In this document: in pieces, positions 46,934 to 58,282 of the stretch
Position numbering within the stretch: the stretch's first letter is position 1
How the letters are laid out: each line of letters begins with the position of its first letter
DNA from: Adiantum capillus-veneris
Lineage: Eukaryota > Streptophyta > Polypodiopsida > Polypodiales > Pteridaceae
DNA: 64,000 nucleotides
Direction of reading: 5' to 3'
NCBI GenBank assembly: GCA_014529385.2
Contig: CM043955.1
Span: 146,358,640 to 146,422,639, forward strand
The notes under the pieces: model-generated
The model's database searches: none
What the model was told of the DNA's origin: nothing
What the model saw: only the letters and a program-made list of their open reading frames with translations
Translations under genes and position numbers: made by a program

Positions 46934-49900
46934 ATGAAAGGCAAACAAAAAGTCCCCGAGCACTCGCCCCCCAAACTCAATCTCATGAGTGCAAAGCAAG
47001 CAGAGCGGGCTCTCAAGAAAGGAGCTCAGGTTCACCTCTGCATCATGCAAGCAAAGGGACAGCCCACAGCAAGGCTAAACTCCATCACCATCGAGCAGGC
47101 CAAAGTGGGTGACCCCTCACTTACCCCCATCCTCCAGAAGTACAAGGATGTCATGCCCCCAGAACTTCCCCCCGGCCTACCCCCTCCCCGTCAAATTCAA
47201 CACGAAATTGACCTCATCCCAGGGAGTACACCCCCGGCCAAGGCACCCTACCGCATGAATGACACCGAGCTAAAGGAGCTCAAGAAGAAACTCCAAGAAC
47301 TAGAGGATCAAGGTTTCATCTGGCCCAGCAGCTCTCCTTTTGGGGCCCCAGTCCTGTTTGTCAAGAAGAAAGATGGCTCGATGCGACTATGCGTGGATTA
47401 TCGCGCCCTCAACAAGATAACTATCATGAACAGGTACCCAGTCCCCCTCATGGAAGATCTGCTGGACAGACTACAGGGTGCCCAATACTTCACTCGCATC
47501 GACCTCCGCTCAGGCTATCACCAGGTACGCATCGCGTCTAAAGACATCCCGAAGACCGCCTTCCGCACACGCTACGACTCCTGGGAATGGATGGTCCTGG
47601 GGTTCGGTCTCACAGGCGGTCCTGGCACTTTCTGCAGAATAATCCATGACAGTTTCCACGACATGATAGATGATTTCCTCATCACCTACACTGATGATCT
47701 GCTCATCTACAGCAAGACTTTAGAAGAGCACCAAAAGCATGTCGCCGTAGTACTCCAACGCCTCCGCAAACACCAGTTGTATGCCAAGCTGGAGAAGTGT
47801 GAGTTTGTTGTCTAGAAGATCGAGTTCCTTGGCTTCATTGTCACGTCAGAAGGTATTATAGTGGATCCCAAGAAAGTTGACGCCGTCATAAAGTGGACTC
47901 CCCCGACATCCATCAAAGAAGTCTGAGAGTTTGTGGGCTTCTGTCAGTACACACGTCGCTTCATACGCGACTTCAGCAAAACCGCTGCACCACTCACAGA
48001 GATAACCAAAGGCCACAAACCCTTTCAGTGGACCTCCAGAGAAGAAGAAGCCTTTGAAAACCTGAAGATAGCCATGTGTAGCACCCCCGTTCTCCGACTC
48101 CCCGACTTCACCAAGCCCTTTGAAGTCCACACTGATGCCTCCGATGGTGCCATTGGCGGCGTCCTCATGCAAGAGCATCAACCCATAGCCTATGAATCCC
48201 ACAAATTCACAGATGTAGAGACAAGATGGACTACACATGAGAAGGAAATGCTCGTTGTCGTCCACTGCCTCCAAAAGTGGCGACACTATGTCCAAGACAA
48301 ACACACAAAGGTCTACATAGACAACATCTCCCTCAAGTACTTCCAGACACAACCCAAAATCACCCCTAAGCAAGCCAGGTGGCAGGATACATTGGCAAAA
48401 TACGACATCGAGATCATCCACAAGCCGGGTACCACCAATGTCATGCCCGACGCCCTCAGTCGAATGCCCACCCTCACAGCTATCTCCACAGTAACCAGCA
48501 CTCTGCGTCAACGCATCCTCGATGCTCAAAAAGCTGATCCTACTGTCCTCCCAATGCTCAACGACCATATCTCTGGCAAAGCTGCCGTGGGCCTCTTCGA
48601 AGTCAAAGATAACCTCTTCTACGCGCACGGGAAAATCTACATCCCCAATGATCCCGAGCTAAAGAAAGACCTCATGTGGGAGGCTCATGACTGTAAGCTC
48701 GCTGGACATGGTGGCGAGAAGAGATCTTATGAAAAACTCCACCAACATTACATGTGGCCCAAAATGAAGGACGACGTCATCGACTACGTGCACACCTGCC
48801 CAACCTGTCAACGGGTCAAAGCTCAAAGAGTCAAGCCTGCCGGCCTCCTCCACCCCATGCCAACACCCTCCCGGCCTTGGGACATGGTAAGTATGGACTT
48901 CATCATCGACCTCCCCCCCTCCCACGGCCACACTACCATCATGGTGGTCGTTGACTACTTCACCAAGCAAGCCCACTTCATCCCTGCAAAGCCTCCCGTC
49001 ACCGCCTACCAAGTTGCCAAACACTTCTTCGCCAAAGTTTTCAAATACCACGGCCTCCCCCTAGCCATAGTCTCTGATCGCGACACTCGCTTCCTCAGTG
49101 ACCTCTGGCGCGAGCTCTTCAAGCTGCTAGGCACCCAGCTACGCTTCTCCTCCGCCTACCACCCAAAAACCGATGGCCAAACTGAAAGAGTCAACCAAGG
49201 CATTGAAGACTACATCCGTAGCTACGTCAAGGCCGATCAGAAGGACTGGTCCGAATACATGGATTTCTTGGAATTCCACTACAACAACTCCATCCATAGC
49301 AGCACTGGCTACACCCCCTTCGAGCTCTCCACAGGTAAAGAAGTCATCACACCTCTTGCACTGGCCACCGGCGATGTGCATGCCTAGGATCTGGAATGTG
49401 AAGAGTTTCTTCAACAATGGCAAACCCGCATGCAAAGGGCAAAGAAGAGTCTCGAGCAAAGCAAGGTACGCATCGCCAAATACGCCAACCAAAAGCGAAG
49501 GCCTGCCGAACTCTTCCAAGAAGGTGAGTTAGTCCTCGTCAGCTCTCAGAATATCACCCTCCCTCTAGGCCTCTCCCCGAAGTTCAACCACCGCTACTAT
49601 GGTCCTTACAAAGTGATCAAGTCCTTCAATGACATCACCTACAAGCTGGACCTCCCATCACACATCAACATCCACAACGCCTTCCATGTAAGTCTACTCA
49701 AAAGGTTTGTGCCGGATAACACCTATGACCGAAGTCTCCCCGAATATGTAAAGGATGGCCCGCCACATGAGCCGGAGGCCATCCTAAAGTCGCGCTTTGG
49801 GCGCCGGGGACAACTCTTCTATGTCAAGTGGCGAAATCACCCCATGACGGAATGCACTTGGGCACCTGAAGAAATCATGCTTCGCCTCGGAAGACCCCTT

Positions 49901-49969
49901 GTGCTGCGGTTCTACAACATGCCAACTGAAGAGGAGGACAACACCCTAAATGACAACCACATAAAGTAG
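46934..49969 (+). pseudogene. Ty3/gypsy pol polyprotein: RT, RNase H, integrase, chromodomain
   Basis: One continuous frame of about 1,010 codons is broken by three stops: TAG 47813, TGA 47924 and TAG 49385. Each could arise from CAG or CGA by one C-to-T change. Domains in order: an entry region (EIDLIPGSTPPAKAPYRM), RT (LCVDYRALNKITIMNRYPVP, IDLRSGYHQ, catalytic YTDD near 47690), RNase H (FEVHTDASDGAIGGVL, YIDN), an integrase HHCC zinc finger (about 48685-48820, CPTCQR), the catalytic integrase core with D (SMDFI), D (SDRDTRF) and E (HPKTDGQTE), the GPY/F-type module (YYGPYKVI), and a chromodomain (QLFYVKWRNHPMTECTW). The RT segment GLTGGPGTFCR departs from the usual GLTNAPATFQR. The stops inactivate it. 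Confidence 0.95.
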
Positions 49970-50142
49970 TCCTCCCCCCACTTGTAACTAGCATCACCCT
50001 AGGTAGCTAGACAATTTTTGGCAACACCTAACTCCCCCCTTGTAAATACCCACCCCCAAAAACCTCGGCATCAACTTTTGTATCGGCACCTCTCAAACCC
50101 CGGCTTGACGTGGGCGTCAAGCTCTCTCAACCCAGAGGTGTA
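49970..50142 (+). other. 3' untranslated part of the chromodomain element
   Basis: Follows the TAG of pol. It ends CAACCCAGAGGTGTA just before the 3' LTR, with only a weak purine-rich stretch (CAGAGG) in the polypurine-tract position. Confidence 0.6.
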
Positions 50143-50392
50143 TATAAGGGAAGTATGTGCCACTTCCCCCAACTTGCGAGCCCCGTTTTCCTGTGATTAC
50201 TCACGTCCCTTGTATTCGGCACTTTCTTGCAATATTGATCATTCGTTCGCGTCCCTCAATCTCGTGTCCCTCTTGCGTTCAGTTTTCAAGTTGCGTTCTT
50301 GTGTGCGCATTTGCTTGCCTGCAGGTCTCGTTTACAACGCAGGTGAGCCGGCGCGGTCCCGTTTCAGCGACGTCCCGAACACGGGCGTCACA
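50143..50392 (+). repeat. 3' LTR, 250 bp
   Basis: Same length as the 5' LTR, with seven transition differences concentrated in the last 90 bases. Preceded by GTGTA, so the full context reads GTGTATATAAGGG, and followed by CCATC. Confidence 0.9.
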
Positions 50393-50397
50393 CCATC
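50393..50397 (+). repeat. Target-site duplication (right)
   Basis: CCATC, identical to 46069-46073. Confidence 0.85.
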
Positions 50398-51150
50398 GGT
50401 AGAACATTGGAGGATCCACAAATGCTGACAGGTTTTAACACTATAGGAAACACCCCAGAGCAAGTAGACGGGGCCACATCCCATTTGGAGATAGAAGAGA
50501 GCAGAGCCCATAGTCCAAGTTTACTACAAGAGGGAAAATGAGCTACTGACCACATTAAAGAAGGAAGGACCTGACAAGGCGACAACTTCTTTGACAAACT
50601 CTAAAGGAGAAAAAAAGGAAATTACTATCACCCCAGACACACTAGCCAAGATCGCAAAACTGACCAGAGGAGAACCTATGAAGCCTCAAGGGTACTCCGA
50701 CAAGGAAATCAATACCATGAACCTGCCCACATTTGAGTCCATCAAAGAGAAGAAGACATCTCACTTGATGAGGGTCTTACACTGGCATTTCCACTTCAAC
50801 TGACAGATCTATTACACAAGACCGGGGACAGGAACTTAGCCTCTACATTGCATAAGCTAGTCTCAATCAGGAGATTTTGATCTATTGATATAGCAAAGTG
50901 GGCCTTTGACTCTTGGTCTCCACTACTAAGAAAAAAATTTGGAAGAAACCTTCAAGCATCCCACTCTAGCAAAAATGCGCACAAAGGTAGAGGCACATAT
51001 GGTAGGAGAGGAGGAGTCTTTGAAGATTGCACCTACATCAAATGAGTGGTCAGAGCTGATCCAAATACACCGAAAGCAAAAGGCCAAGAAAGAGGTCACC
51101 ACACCAAGGCACTCAGGCTTAAGAGGACTACCCAGGTGGAGTACCTGAGG
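50398..51150 (+). pseudogene. Unrecognised coding relic disrupted by the retrotransposon
   Basis: Removing the element and one CCATC joins the frame ending FTTTLTDAI at 46073 with GRTLEDPQMLTGFNTIGNTP here, without a gap or stop. The frame then runs EQVDGATSHLEIEESRAHSP before a stop at about 50540. Further stretches (ITITPDTLAKIAKL, NLPTFESIKEKKTSHL, IDIAKWAFDSWSPLLRKKFG) follow in shifting frames up to 51150. The hydrophilic composition suggests a former gag-like or coiled-coil protein of an older element. No family recognised. Confidence 0.5.
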
Positions 51151-51206
51151 GGTGAAGTGGTGTTAGGACAATCTGAAATCATATGTGTGATTGCACACTC
51201 ATTACA

Positions 51207-51413
51207 TTAAGCATTTATCATAATCTCATGGTGCGGACAATCGTTAATCAAGTGATCACCACCACATCTGCCACATAGACACCTTGGTTGTTGTTGTGAT
51301 ACGTGATATTGACCTTGGAGTGGCTCCGATCTCACATAGCCTTCTCCAGTTACATGGTACCCCACTATTCTGTGATCTGCCATGTATCTTTCTCTGTGAA
51401 GCTCATGACTCAC
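51207..51413 (-). pseudogene. gag zinc-knuckle fragment
   Basis: The minus strand encodes QQQPRCLCGRCGGDHLIND, with a CX2CX3HX4C knuckle resembling the CLTCGGDHHTQQC knuckle of copy 1. Only this end of gag is present. Confidence 0.65.
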
Positions 51414-51423
51414 ATGCGTACTT

Positions 51424-51807
51424 CTAGGAGCTATCTCTCAATTTTGTTTGTGTCATAAAGTACCTAAGACTTTGATGACCTGTTTGCAAAACAAAAGGCA
51501 TGCCAAGCAAATAATGCTTCCACGACTCTAGAGCATGTATGGCGGCTAATAACTCCTTTTCATAAATTCCAAGCACCTTTTCTTGGTCATTAAGCCTGCT
51601 ACTTTCATAAGCAATTGGATGACCATCTTGTAGGAGAACAGCCCCCAGACTGTCTCCACATGCATCACAATGTACTTCAAAAGGCTTACTTAGATCATGT
51701 AGTTTCAAAAGAGGCTCACTTAGTAGCTTATGCTTGAGCATTTGGAATGCCTTGTCTTGTTTGTCCATCCCCTTAAACATAACCTTCACTATGTTTGAGC
51801 ATGTCAT
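51424..51807 (-). pseudogene. RNase H N-terminal half of a Ty3/gypsy pol, inverted
   Basis: Encodes KPFEVHCDACGDSLGAVLLQ, HPIAYESSRLNDQEK, YEKELLAAIHALESWKHYLL and HQSLRYFMTQTKL, then diverges and stops. This is the RT-RNase H linker and most of Ty3/gypsy RNase H. Its natural continuation (EKQMRWANFLSQIHFNIAHV) is found at about 51856 on the opposite strand. Confidence 0.85.
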
Positions 51808-51849
51808 GCCTCAACCACCCAGATAGCATCCTGTGGGGCAGGACAAATT

Positions 51850-52690
51850 TTCATGAGAAGCAAATGAGATGGGCTAATTTTCTCTCACAAATCCATTTTA
51901 ATATTGCACATGTAGTACGGAAGCAAAATCCTATGGCCGATGCTTTGTCTCGAAGGCCCAGGGTGAATGTAGTTAGTATTGCTTATCATAAGGACTTTAC
52001 GTCAATGATTGATGATTATAAGAGCGATACTAACTTTGCTTCTACCTATGAACAAGTTGAGCAAGGTACTCAAGTTGCTCCTTATTCCATCAAGAATGGT
52101 TTTTTGATGTTTGGCTCATGCCTATGCATCACCAAGACTCTCGGGGATAAGGTTATGCAAGAGTGTCATGAGCCCCCTTATGCAGGCCATAGGAGTGCTC
52201 AACCAACAATCCAAGCCATGGAGATATATTTTTATTGGCCAACTATGTGGCAAGATGTAAATGATTATATCTCCAAATGTATGACATGCCAAAAGATCAA
52301 GTATGATAGACACAAGGCTTTTGGTCTATTACAACCTTTACCTATTCCTGATAGGCCTTGGGAAAGCATAGCCATGGATTTTATCTTTGGCTTACCCAAG
52401 TCCATGCAAGGGAATAATGGAATATGGACAATAGTTGACTCTATCACCCTCAAACGGATGGTCAGAGTGAAATTGTGAATTCCACTATTCTTGAACTACT
52501 TAAATGTTATGTAAATGAAGTAGATCAAAGTCATCAATGGGAAAAGTGCTTATCGTTAGTAGAGTACACGTACAATAACACTGTCCATACATCTACTGGT
52601 AAAACTTCCTTTTACGTAGTTGAGGGCTATCCAAAAATTCCTCCTATTCTGTGGATCAAAGAAAAGATTTTTGATGCCGATGAGTGTTGA
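51850..52690 (+). pseudogene. RNase H tail and integrase of a Ty3/gypsy pol, internally deleted
   Basis: The plus strand begins in the RNase H tail (EKQMRWANFLSQIHFNIAHV, ADALSRRP). It continues through the integrase zinc region (HEPPYAGHRS, ...CMTCQKIKYDRHK) and the first catalytic segment (IAMDFIFGLPKS, GIWTIVDS). It then jumps, with a frame change at about 52443, to YHPQTDGQSEIVNSTILELL, which holds the catalytic glutamate. The second aspartate region, roughly 80 codons by family comparison, is lost. It ends at a TGA at 52688-52690. Confidence 0.88.
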
Positions 52691-52986
52691 GGAGATGGAG
52701 CTCAAGGTGGCTTGAAGAGTTCCATAGTCATTGTGTGCAGTGTGCAGAAATGTAGAGAGAAGTAGGCTCAAATACACAAATAGCTTATATTATGCACATA
52801 GCATATCACTTACTTTGTACAAGAAGAGGGCTTATTTATAGTGCTTGGCTAAACGGCTAGCACTTCCTTCTATTTGGCATACACATAGCCTTTACAACAC
52901 ATACTCACATGTGTCACTTGCAAGGCTAATAAATCTAGGATTTAGATTAGGTGTAGAGGTAGTTCCCATTGCATGCCCACCTTACA
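52685..52986 (-). mobile_element. 3' LTR of a Ty1/copia element
   Basis: The inner edge is at 52986. There the minus strand reads AAGGGGAGAAT (polypurine tract, about 52988-52998) followed by TGTAAGGTGGGCATGC. A minus-strand TATA box CACTATAAATAAGCCC lies at about 52829-52844. The outer edge near 52685 (TGTTGAGG) is a guess. It lies 200 bases downstream of a copia gag in the same orientation. Confidence 0.6.
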
Positions 52987-53192
52987 ATTCTCCCCTTGGG
53001 CATGGAATACATAATGGAAACCCAACTATCCACACAGGATGACATTATCCACATATGACACTATCCACTTAGGATGACAATATTCCTCCCCTTAAACAAG
53101 ACAAAGAGGAATATATTTTCCAAGTACATCGATCACAAAGCAGATGTCGTTGTCTTCTTCTGCTTCTTCTTCCACCATATGACCTGTTCCTT

Positions 53193-53968
53193 TCATTGGC
53201 TTTTTACCTTTGTTGTTTTTGCTTCCAATGTTGCTACCTTCAGTTGAGTAGCATCAAGAAGGAGGATGCCCCTTCTTACCACATTTATTGCAAGATTGTT
53301 GATAAAGCAATCCTTTGCTACATGTCCCATTCTCCCACATTCATAACACTTCTTTACATTTGATGATGATGTAAAGTCTATAGATGATGATGTAACAAAA
53401 GCTCCTCTTGATGAAGTCAAAGATCCCTTTTGCTTCATCTCTTTTGCTTGAAGTGAATTGATGACGTCTTGAAGGGAGGGTGTTAGTTCTTTCTCCTTAA
53501 GGATAGTGACTAAGTGATCATATGAAGGAGGTAACGCACTGACAATAACATCCAGTTTATCGTCCTCATGCGCCTGACATTGGATGTATGTGAGTTGTGT
53601 GATAATACTCTTGAGCCTATTGGTTAGACTAGCTATGTCTTCTCCTTCATTCATAGTGAGCTTGTAAAGTTTCCCTTTAAGTTCACTTTACTTTGCTTAG
53701 CCCTAGCACCAAAGTTCTTTTCAAGAGTTTCCCAAGCATACTTTGCAGTTGTGCACTCATCAATGAAATGGACATAGTTGTCATGGAGTGAAGTAATAAT
53801 GATGCCAAGTGCTTGCTTGTATTTTTCTTCATGTAGTGCGGTAGTAGCCCTTGTTTGTGATCCCTTAACAACACCCCACAATGTTTTCTTCATCAAATAG
53901 CCTCTAAGCTTAGTCAGCCAAGTGTGAAACCCCTCCCCGTTGAACTTGACGATCCCCTTTTCTTCCAT
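53193..53968 (-). pseudogene. Ty1/copia gag (UBN2-type) with one frameshift
   Basis: An ATG at 53966-53968 opens KFNGEGFHTWLTKLRGYLMKK, typical of copia Gag (KLxGxNYxxW-like start, then WGVVKG). TTAKYAWETLEKNFGARAKQ follows. A one-base shift at about 53655-53680 moves to the frame continuing MNEGEDIASLTNRLKSIITQ, LDVIVSALPPSYDHLVTIL and a zinc knuckle CYECGRMGHVAKDC (about 53300). It stops at 53193. The protease, integrase and RT that should follow are absent; the 3' LTR begins 200 bases on. Confidence 0.9.
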
Positions 53969-55614
53969 GATGCAAATGATAGGTGAATGCCAAGGGACTT
54001 GGTCTTACCAATAGAGAGACTCTCTACGGCAGTGTCTTGCCCAAATTTTACAACAGATGATTTCTCGACCATTATGAAACACTATCTGGAGCTCCTCTTC
54101 ACAAAGGTGAAGTAACTCTCCACAAATTGACGCCGAGTGTTGAATTAACCTCTGGCTAATATACACAAGCAAAGTAACAATAAAATCATCTTAAAGACCT
54201 CTGACAATGAGGTTGCTTTGGTGGCAAAGTGTGCTAAAGCTTTGGGGCTTTAAGCCTCTTGGTTAAATAGAATGGCACACGGGAAACCGCCCTTAGGAAG
54301 GGTGTCTGTGGCCGGTCGGATGTCGATGGATGGAAGGTAAAAGTGTGGGGAAGTGTGTGCTGATCGGTCGGAGCCATTGGTGGAGCGGCTGAATGGATTG
54401 GTCGAACGGATGACACACACAAGGTAAAGACATGGGATGGATTGCTTCCCAATATAGCTTACAATAGTAAGACTATTATGCCAAGATAGAATAAGATCTG
54501 GTTACAAAGACCAAAGATTTCAGCCTATGCAGCATGCAGTGGCTTCAAAACAAAGCAATCCAATGGACAGTCAAGTTCACATTCATCTCAAAAGCGAAGT
54601 CAAAACAAGAAGGCCACAACATGTACCAGAATAAGTTCACATCTAGAAGGCGTACACCTCAACAAGGGAATTCCACACCAGTAATTCCTGTGAATGGCAC
54701 ACAACTTGTATAGTTGGATACACTTTCATTGATGTCATGGATCATGCCATCTAATATTATTCAAGTGCAAGGATACTACACAGATAACAAACAAATTTGG
54801 TTACTCAAGGCACCAAGCCTAGGTTCTTCAATTTCAAGATTGGAGCTTGAAGAAGTCATCACTAAAGACAATGAATCAAGCAGCCAATTAGTAATCTGAC
54901 AACAAAAGTCTACACCAAGAAGCAGATACATATGGATGCCTACACTCCAACATAAGGACAAGCAGAAGGTTGAAGTCATCTTTGACTCTCAACATAGCCA
55001 AAAAGTATCACGACGAGCGGAGGCAGCCAATCTTCTCAAGCAAATTGGACCTTGTTCATGATAGTTGGTCTACTCACATTTGAGGCTAGAGGATTACAAG
55101 TGTTAGTCTCAAACTTAAGTTTGAGCTTGACATGCACAAGGAAGCACGGTTATTGGAAACACCTCTAGCATGATATATAATCTTATGAGGATTTATCTTA
55201 ATCTTTTTTGTGAACTTGGCTAAATTGCCCATCACTATTGTAAGAGTTTCTAATCATCCTATGGAAGTTCAACTCACAGATAGGTCAAGAACGTTAGCAT
55301 CTAAGCAAGTAATAAGCACCAAATAGTGTAAAGTCTACTAGACAGTTTCCAATATTGGTGCTAGAGTTTCTCCTCCTTCTTTTGGTAAGGAAAAGAGAGT
55401 TGTTTTCCTTTCAAATCACCTTGAAAAATTAGATTGTCATGGAAAATTTCTTACCATTAATGAAAATTTGGTTTTGTTGAAGAAGTTGTAAAACAGTTTC
55501 CAACAAGTGTTGATAATGCTCTTATTCATTCTTGCTAAATACAAGCATATCATCAAAGAATGTGCCAACATAGTGGTGATCCCTAAAGATATGCTCCATC
55601 ATGCAATTGAAGGT

Positions 55615-55617
<3 letters not shown>
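53969..55617. other. No gene recognised
   Basis: Contains the leader of the copia relic at first (minus strand); no 5' LTR matching 52685-52986 was found. Short frames at 54234-54452 and 54714-54979 have no recognisable domain. Confidence 0.45.

Positions 55618-55704
<87 letters not shown>
55618..55704. repeat. (GA)n microsatellite
   Basis: An uninterrupted AG run of 87 bases. Confidence 0.97.
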
Positions 55705-55707
<3 letters not shown>

Positions 55708-56199
55708 GTTAGGGTTTTGGTCAACTAAGCTCTATTAGGACTAGGGTTTGCTACTGTGGCATTGGTCCCTCCTCATCAGCCAGCAAATGTGAAGCAATCC
55801 TTCCTATGGATAGTGTTCAACCCACCATACATCCTCTACTTCCTCATCTAATACAAGTTTGTATTCAATTCCTAAAGCCATGGCTTCCCTCCCTTAAGCT
55901 TTTAAGTTAACCCCACGGATATTGCAACACCTAGCATCCTTGGATTGGGTGATGTCTTGCTTGCATCTGTCTACAATGTCTTCTATTCTCAAAGACTCTC
56001 TCAAGCATGACCCTGAGGTTAAAGGGTCACATTTTGTTTCCCTTCCTGCAGTAAGAAAACCTAGGATTAGGGCCCCATTTTAAGCAAATTTGACCATCTC
56101 AAATGCAAAAAATCTGCAAAGAATCTACAGAAGAATCCAACATGAGTGAGTATCCCTATGACCATGTTGTGGGGTTTGGTCAAGTACTTTTTTGCAAAG
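55705..56199. other. No gene recognised
   Basis: Non-coding spacer between the (GA)n tract and the gag relic. Confidence 0.4.
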
Positions 56200-57350
56200 T
56201 GTGTGATTGATGTGGACATGATGATCCAAGGGTTTGCCTTACCTCAGAGGGGAAGCCCATATTGTGGTTCTAGACCTTGATCCAAAATCCCTAGTAGGTT
56301 TTGAAACACTAGCAAAGGCATTCAACAAGGAAAATACAAAGAGGAGGTTCAACAAAATGACCCTCGCACAGATCTTGAACTTCAAGCAAGATGAAAAGGA
56401 GAAATGAGAAAAACAATTGACAAAATGAAATAGTTGACTTTTGCAATGCCAGAAGAGGAGATCCCCTTAGAAGAACAAATTATCTCATGTTTCCTAAAGG
56501 TACTTAGAGACAAGATAGTCCACACTCACTTATTTGTGCAGAAGCACAACATTTCTGGAGTGTTGCAACAATGTGATGTTTTACAAGGACAATTATGGCT
56601 TAGGAGGAGCAACTAATGCATGGTCAGCTTTAGAGACCTTTAGTCATAGGCACATACATTTTGAAACCATAGCAGACCAAATTATAAGGAGAATGAGGCA
56701 AGGTACATAAGTGAATTCTATGCACTGAGTGGAGGCTATCGAGGAGCGTATGTGTGTGGACTTCATGCCAAGTAGGTGGTAATGCAGCACTAGCTACTAG
56801 TGGCCTTTTTTAATGCAATAAGTTTAGCACACGCCTTAGCAGATTGCTATCATCAAGCAACAGTCATGGGACATTAAACACAAGGGGTACAAAGAGATAT
56901 CTAAGATAGGACCAACCCTACAATAGGGGGGGTAATACCAAAATACCACCAACAGATCTAGGAACACAATCCCCATTGCCAAGGATAATAGCCGTAAGGT
57001 ATGCTGAGGTAGCTTCACTTGAGAGCTCTAGCGCCTTGAAACTAATATTGATTGGCATGTATTATAAAGAGAAGTATGAATGTTGAGCCCTACTCAGATT
57101 ATTCTATGCAGAGCTCACATTAATTCTTTCTTGTAAACTAGCCATCTAGAAGACCTTCACGCTATGGGAGAGTAGCCCCTCCTGTGACTCGGCCATGTGA
57201 GGTGCCAATTCAAGAATTAAGGCCATTGTTCAAGTCTAAGGAGACCATTGGGTAAAGGAATTCCCACATGATAGACTAGGATTGGTGTGGCCTAAAGTCG
57301 TTCGCTATTGCTTGGGGTGCCACATTGAACACTTAACTAGGGACTTCCCT
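56200..57350 (+). pseudogene. gag relic of a Ty3-like retrotransposon
   Basis: The plus strand encodes VGFETLAKAFNKENTKRRFN and KMTLAQILNFKQDEKEK, then MPEEEIPLEEQIISCFLKVL and RDKIVHTHLFVQKHNISGVL, the order of the Retrotrans_gag domain. Near 57306-57345 a knuckle-like RYCLGCHIEHLTRDFPNP follows. It has CX2CX3HX4 but phenylalanine at the last cysteine. Stops and shifts are frequent. No protease or RT follows. Confidence 0.7.
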
Positions 57351-58282
57351 AATCCACTACCTCCACCAGCCATGGAGAAACCATCCACAATGAGTATGAA
57401 CCTACTAGATATAGTGCCATAAGCACCTATCTTAGGAATTAAACAAATATTTATTGAGAAACAATAACAAAATTGCAAGCCAAGAAGAATCCCTCTAGAC
57501 AAAAGATCTACATCTAGCTCTTCAAAATCTTCCCTATGAAGATGCCAAAGAAGGAGAGTGGATGGTGTGAGCTTGTCCACACCCAACCAAGATGAGGTTT
57601 TTACGAGTTCTCAAGAGCCACATGCACCAAAGCCCAAGAATGCCCATTTTACAAGATATGTCATACACAAACCACATAATGAACGATTTACACACGAGGC
57701 GACCTAGAGCATGATTGGCTCATTGTGTTGCATACACAGACTCAAATACTAGACATGAACATGAAGATGAACATGAAACCAAGGGTGTATAGAAGCATCA
57801 CAAGAAGTTCTATTGCAGGAGCACACTTGTACAATGCACAATGAACTTGCAACTATACGTTGTGCTCTTCAGCACTAGCTCCAAATTTTCTACAAATTGT
57901 TGTGTTCCAAAAATGAGAGCTTTTGGCTTATCTACCTAGGGTACAAAGGGTATTTTCTAAATAGGGCTAAAGTGGGTTATTTGAAACTTCTAAGAGCTGG
58001 CTATGAATTCATGAAATTCTCAAAATGGAATGGCAATACTTTTATGGACTCGCTCATGAGTCTCACAAACTTAGAAGGTCCAAAAATTATAACACCAGCT
58101 CCAAGCGCAAAACTTATATACAAGTTAAAGTTGATGTTTTTGATGGGGGTACCCTATTGTAGCCACATATAGGCATCTGCTACTTCAGTGCCATATTTCT
58201 AATCAGCACTCTCCCCTCCTGACTTCTTGTTGTCCCCAACAAGACCTCTTACTAAAGCAGAGGTTCCGTCTACTTTTTCTCT
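57351..58282. other. No gene recognised; one unassigned 91-codon frame
   Basis: A plus frame at 57897-58172 (LLRAGYEFMKFSKWNGNTFM) is open but matches nothing known to me. A cysteine/histidine-rich remnant around 57560-57720 may be the tail of the gag relic. Confidence 0.35.

Larger units (their letters stand above)
46074..50392 (+). mobile_element. Chromodomain Ty3/gypsy retrotransposon, 4.3 kb, gag-deleted
   Basis: Two 250-bp LTRs (46074-46323, 50143-50392) are flanked by CCATC on both sides. I count seven differences between the LTRs, all transitions. A primer-binding site lies two bases after the 5' LTR. The interior has a long pyrimidine-rich leader, a 24-codon gag stub (ATG at 46854, TAG at 46926-46928), and then a pol frame carrying RT, RNase H, integrase and a chromodomain. 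Most of gag and the protease are gone. With three stop codons in pol it cannot move by itself, but the similar LTRs make it the youngest element here. Confidence 0.92.

Noticed and set aside
47846-48628. 260-codon antisense open frame
   Set aside because: It lies exactly opposite the RNase H and integrase coding frame and is a shadow of that GC-rich coding sequence.
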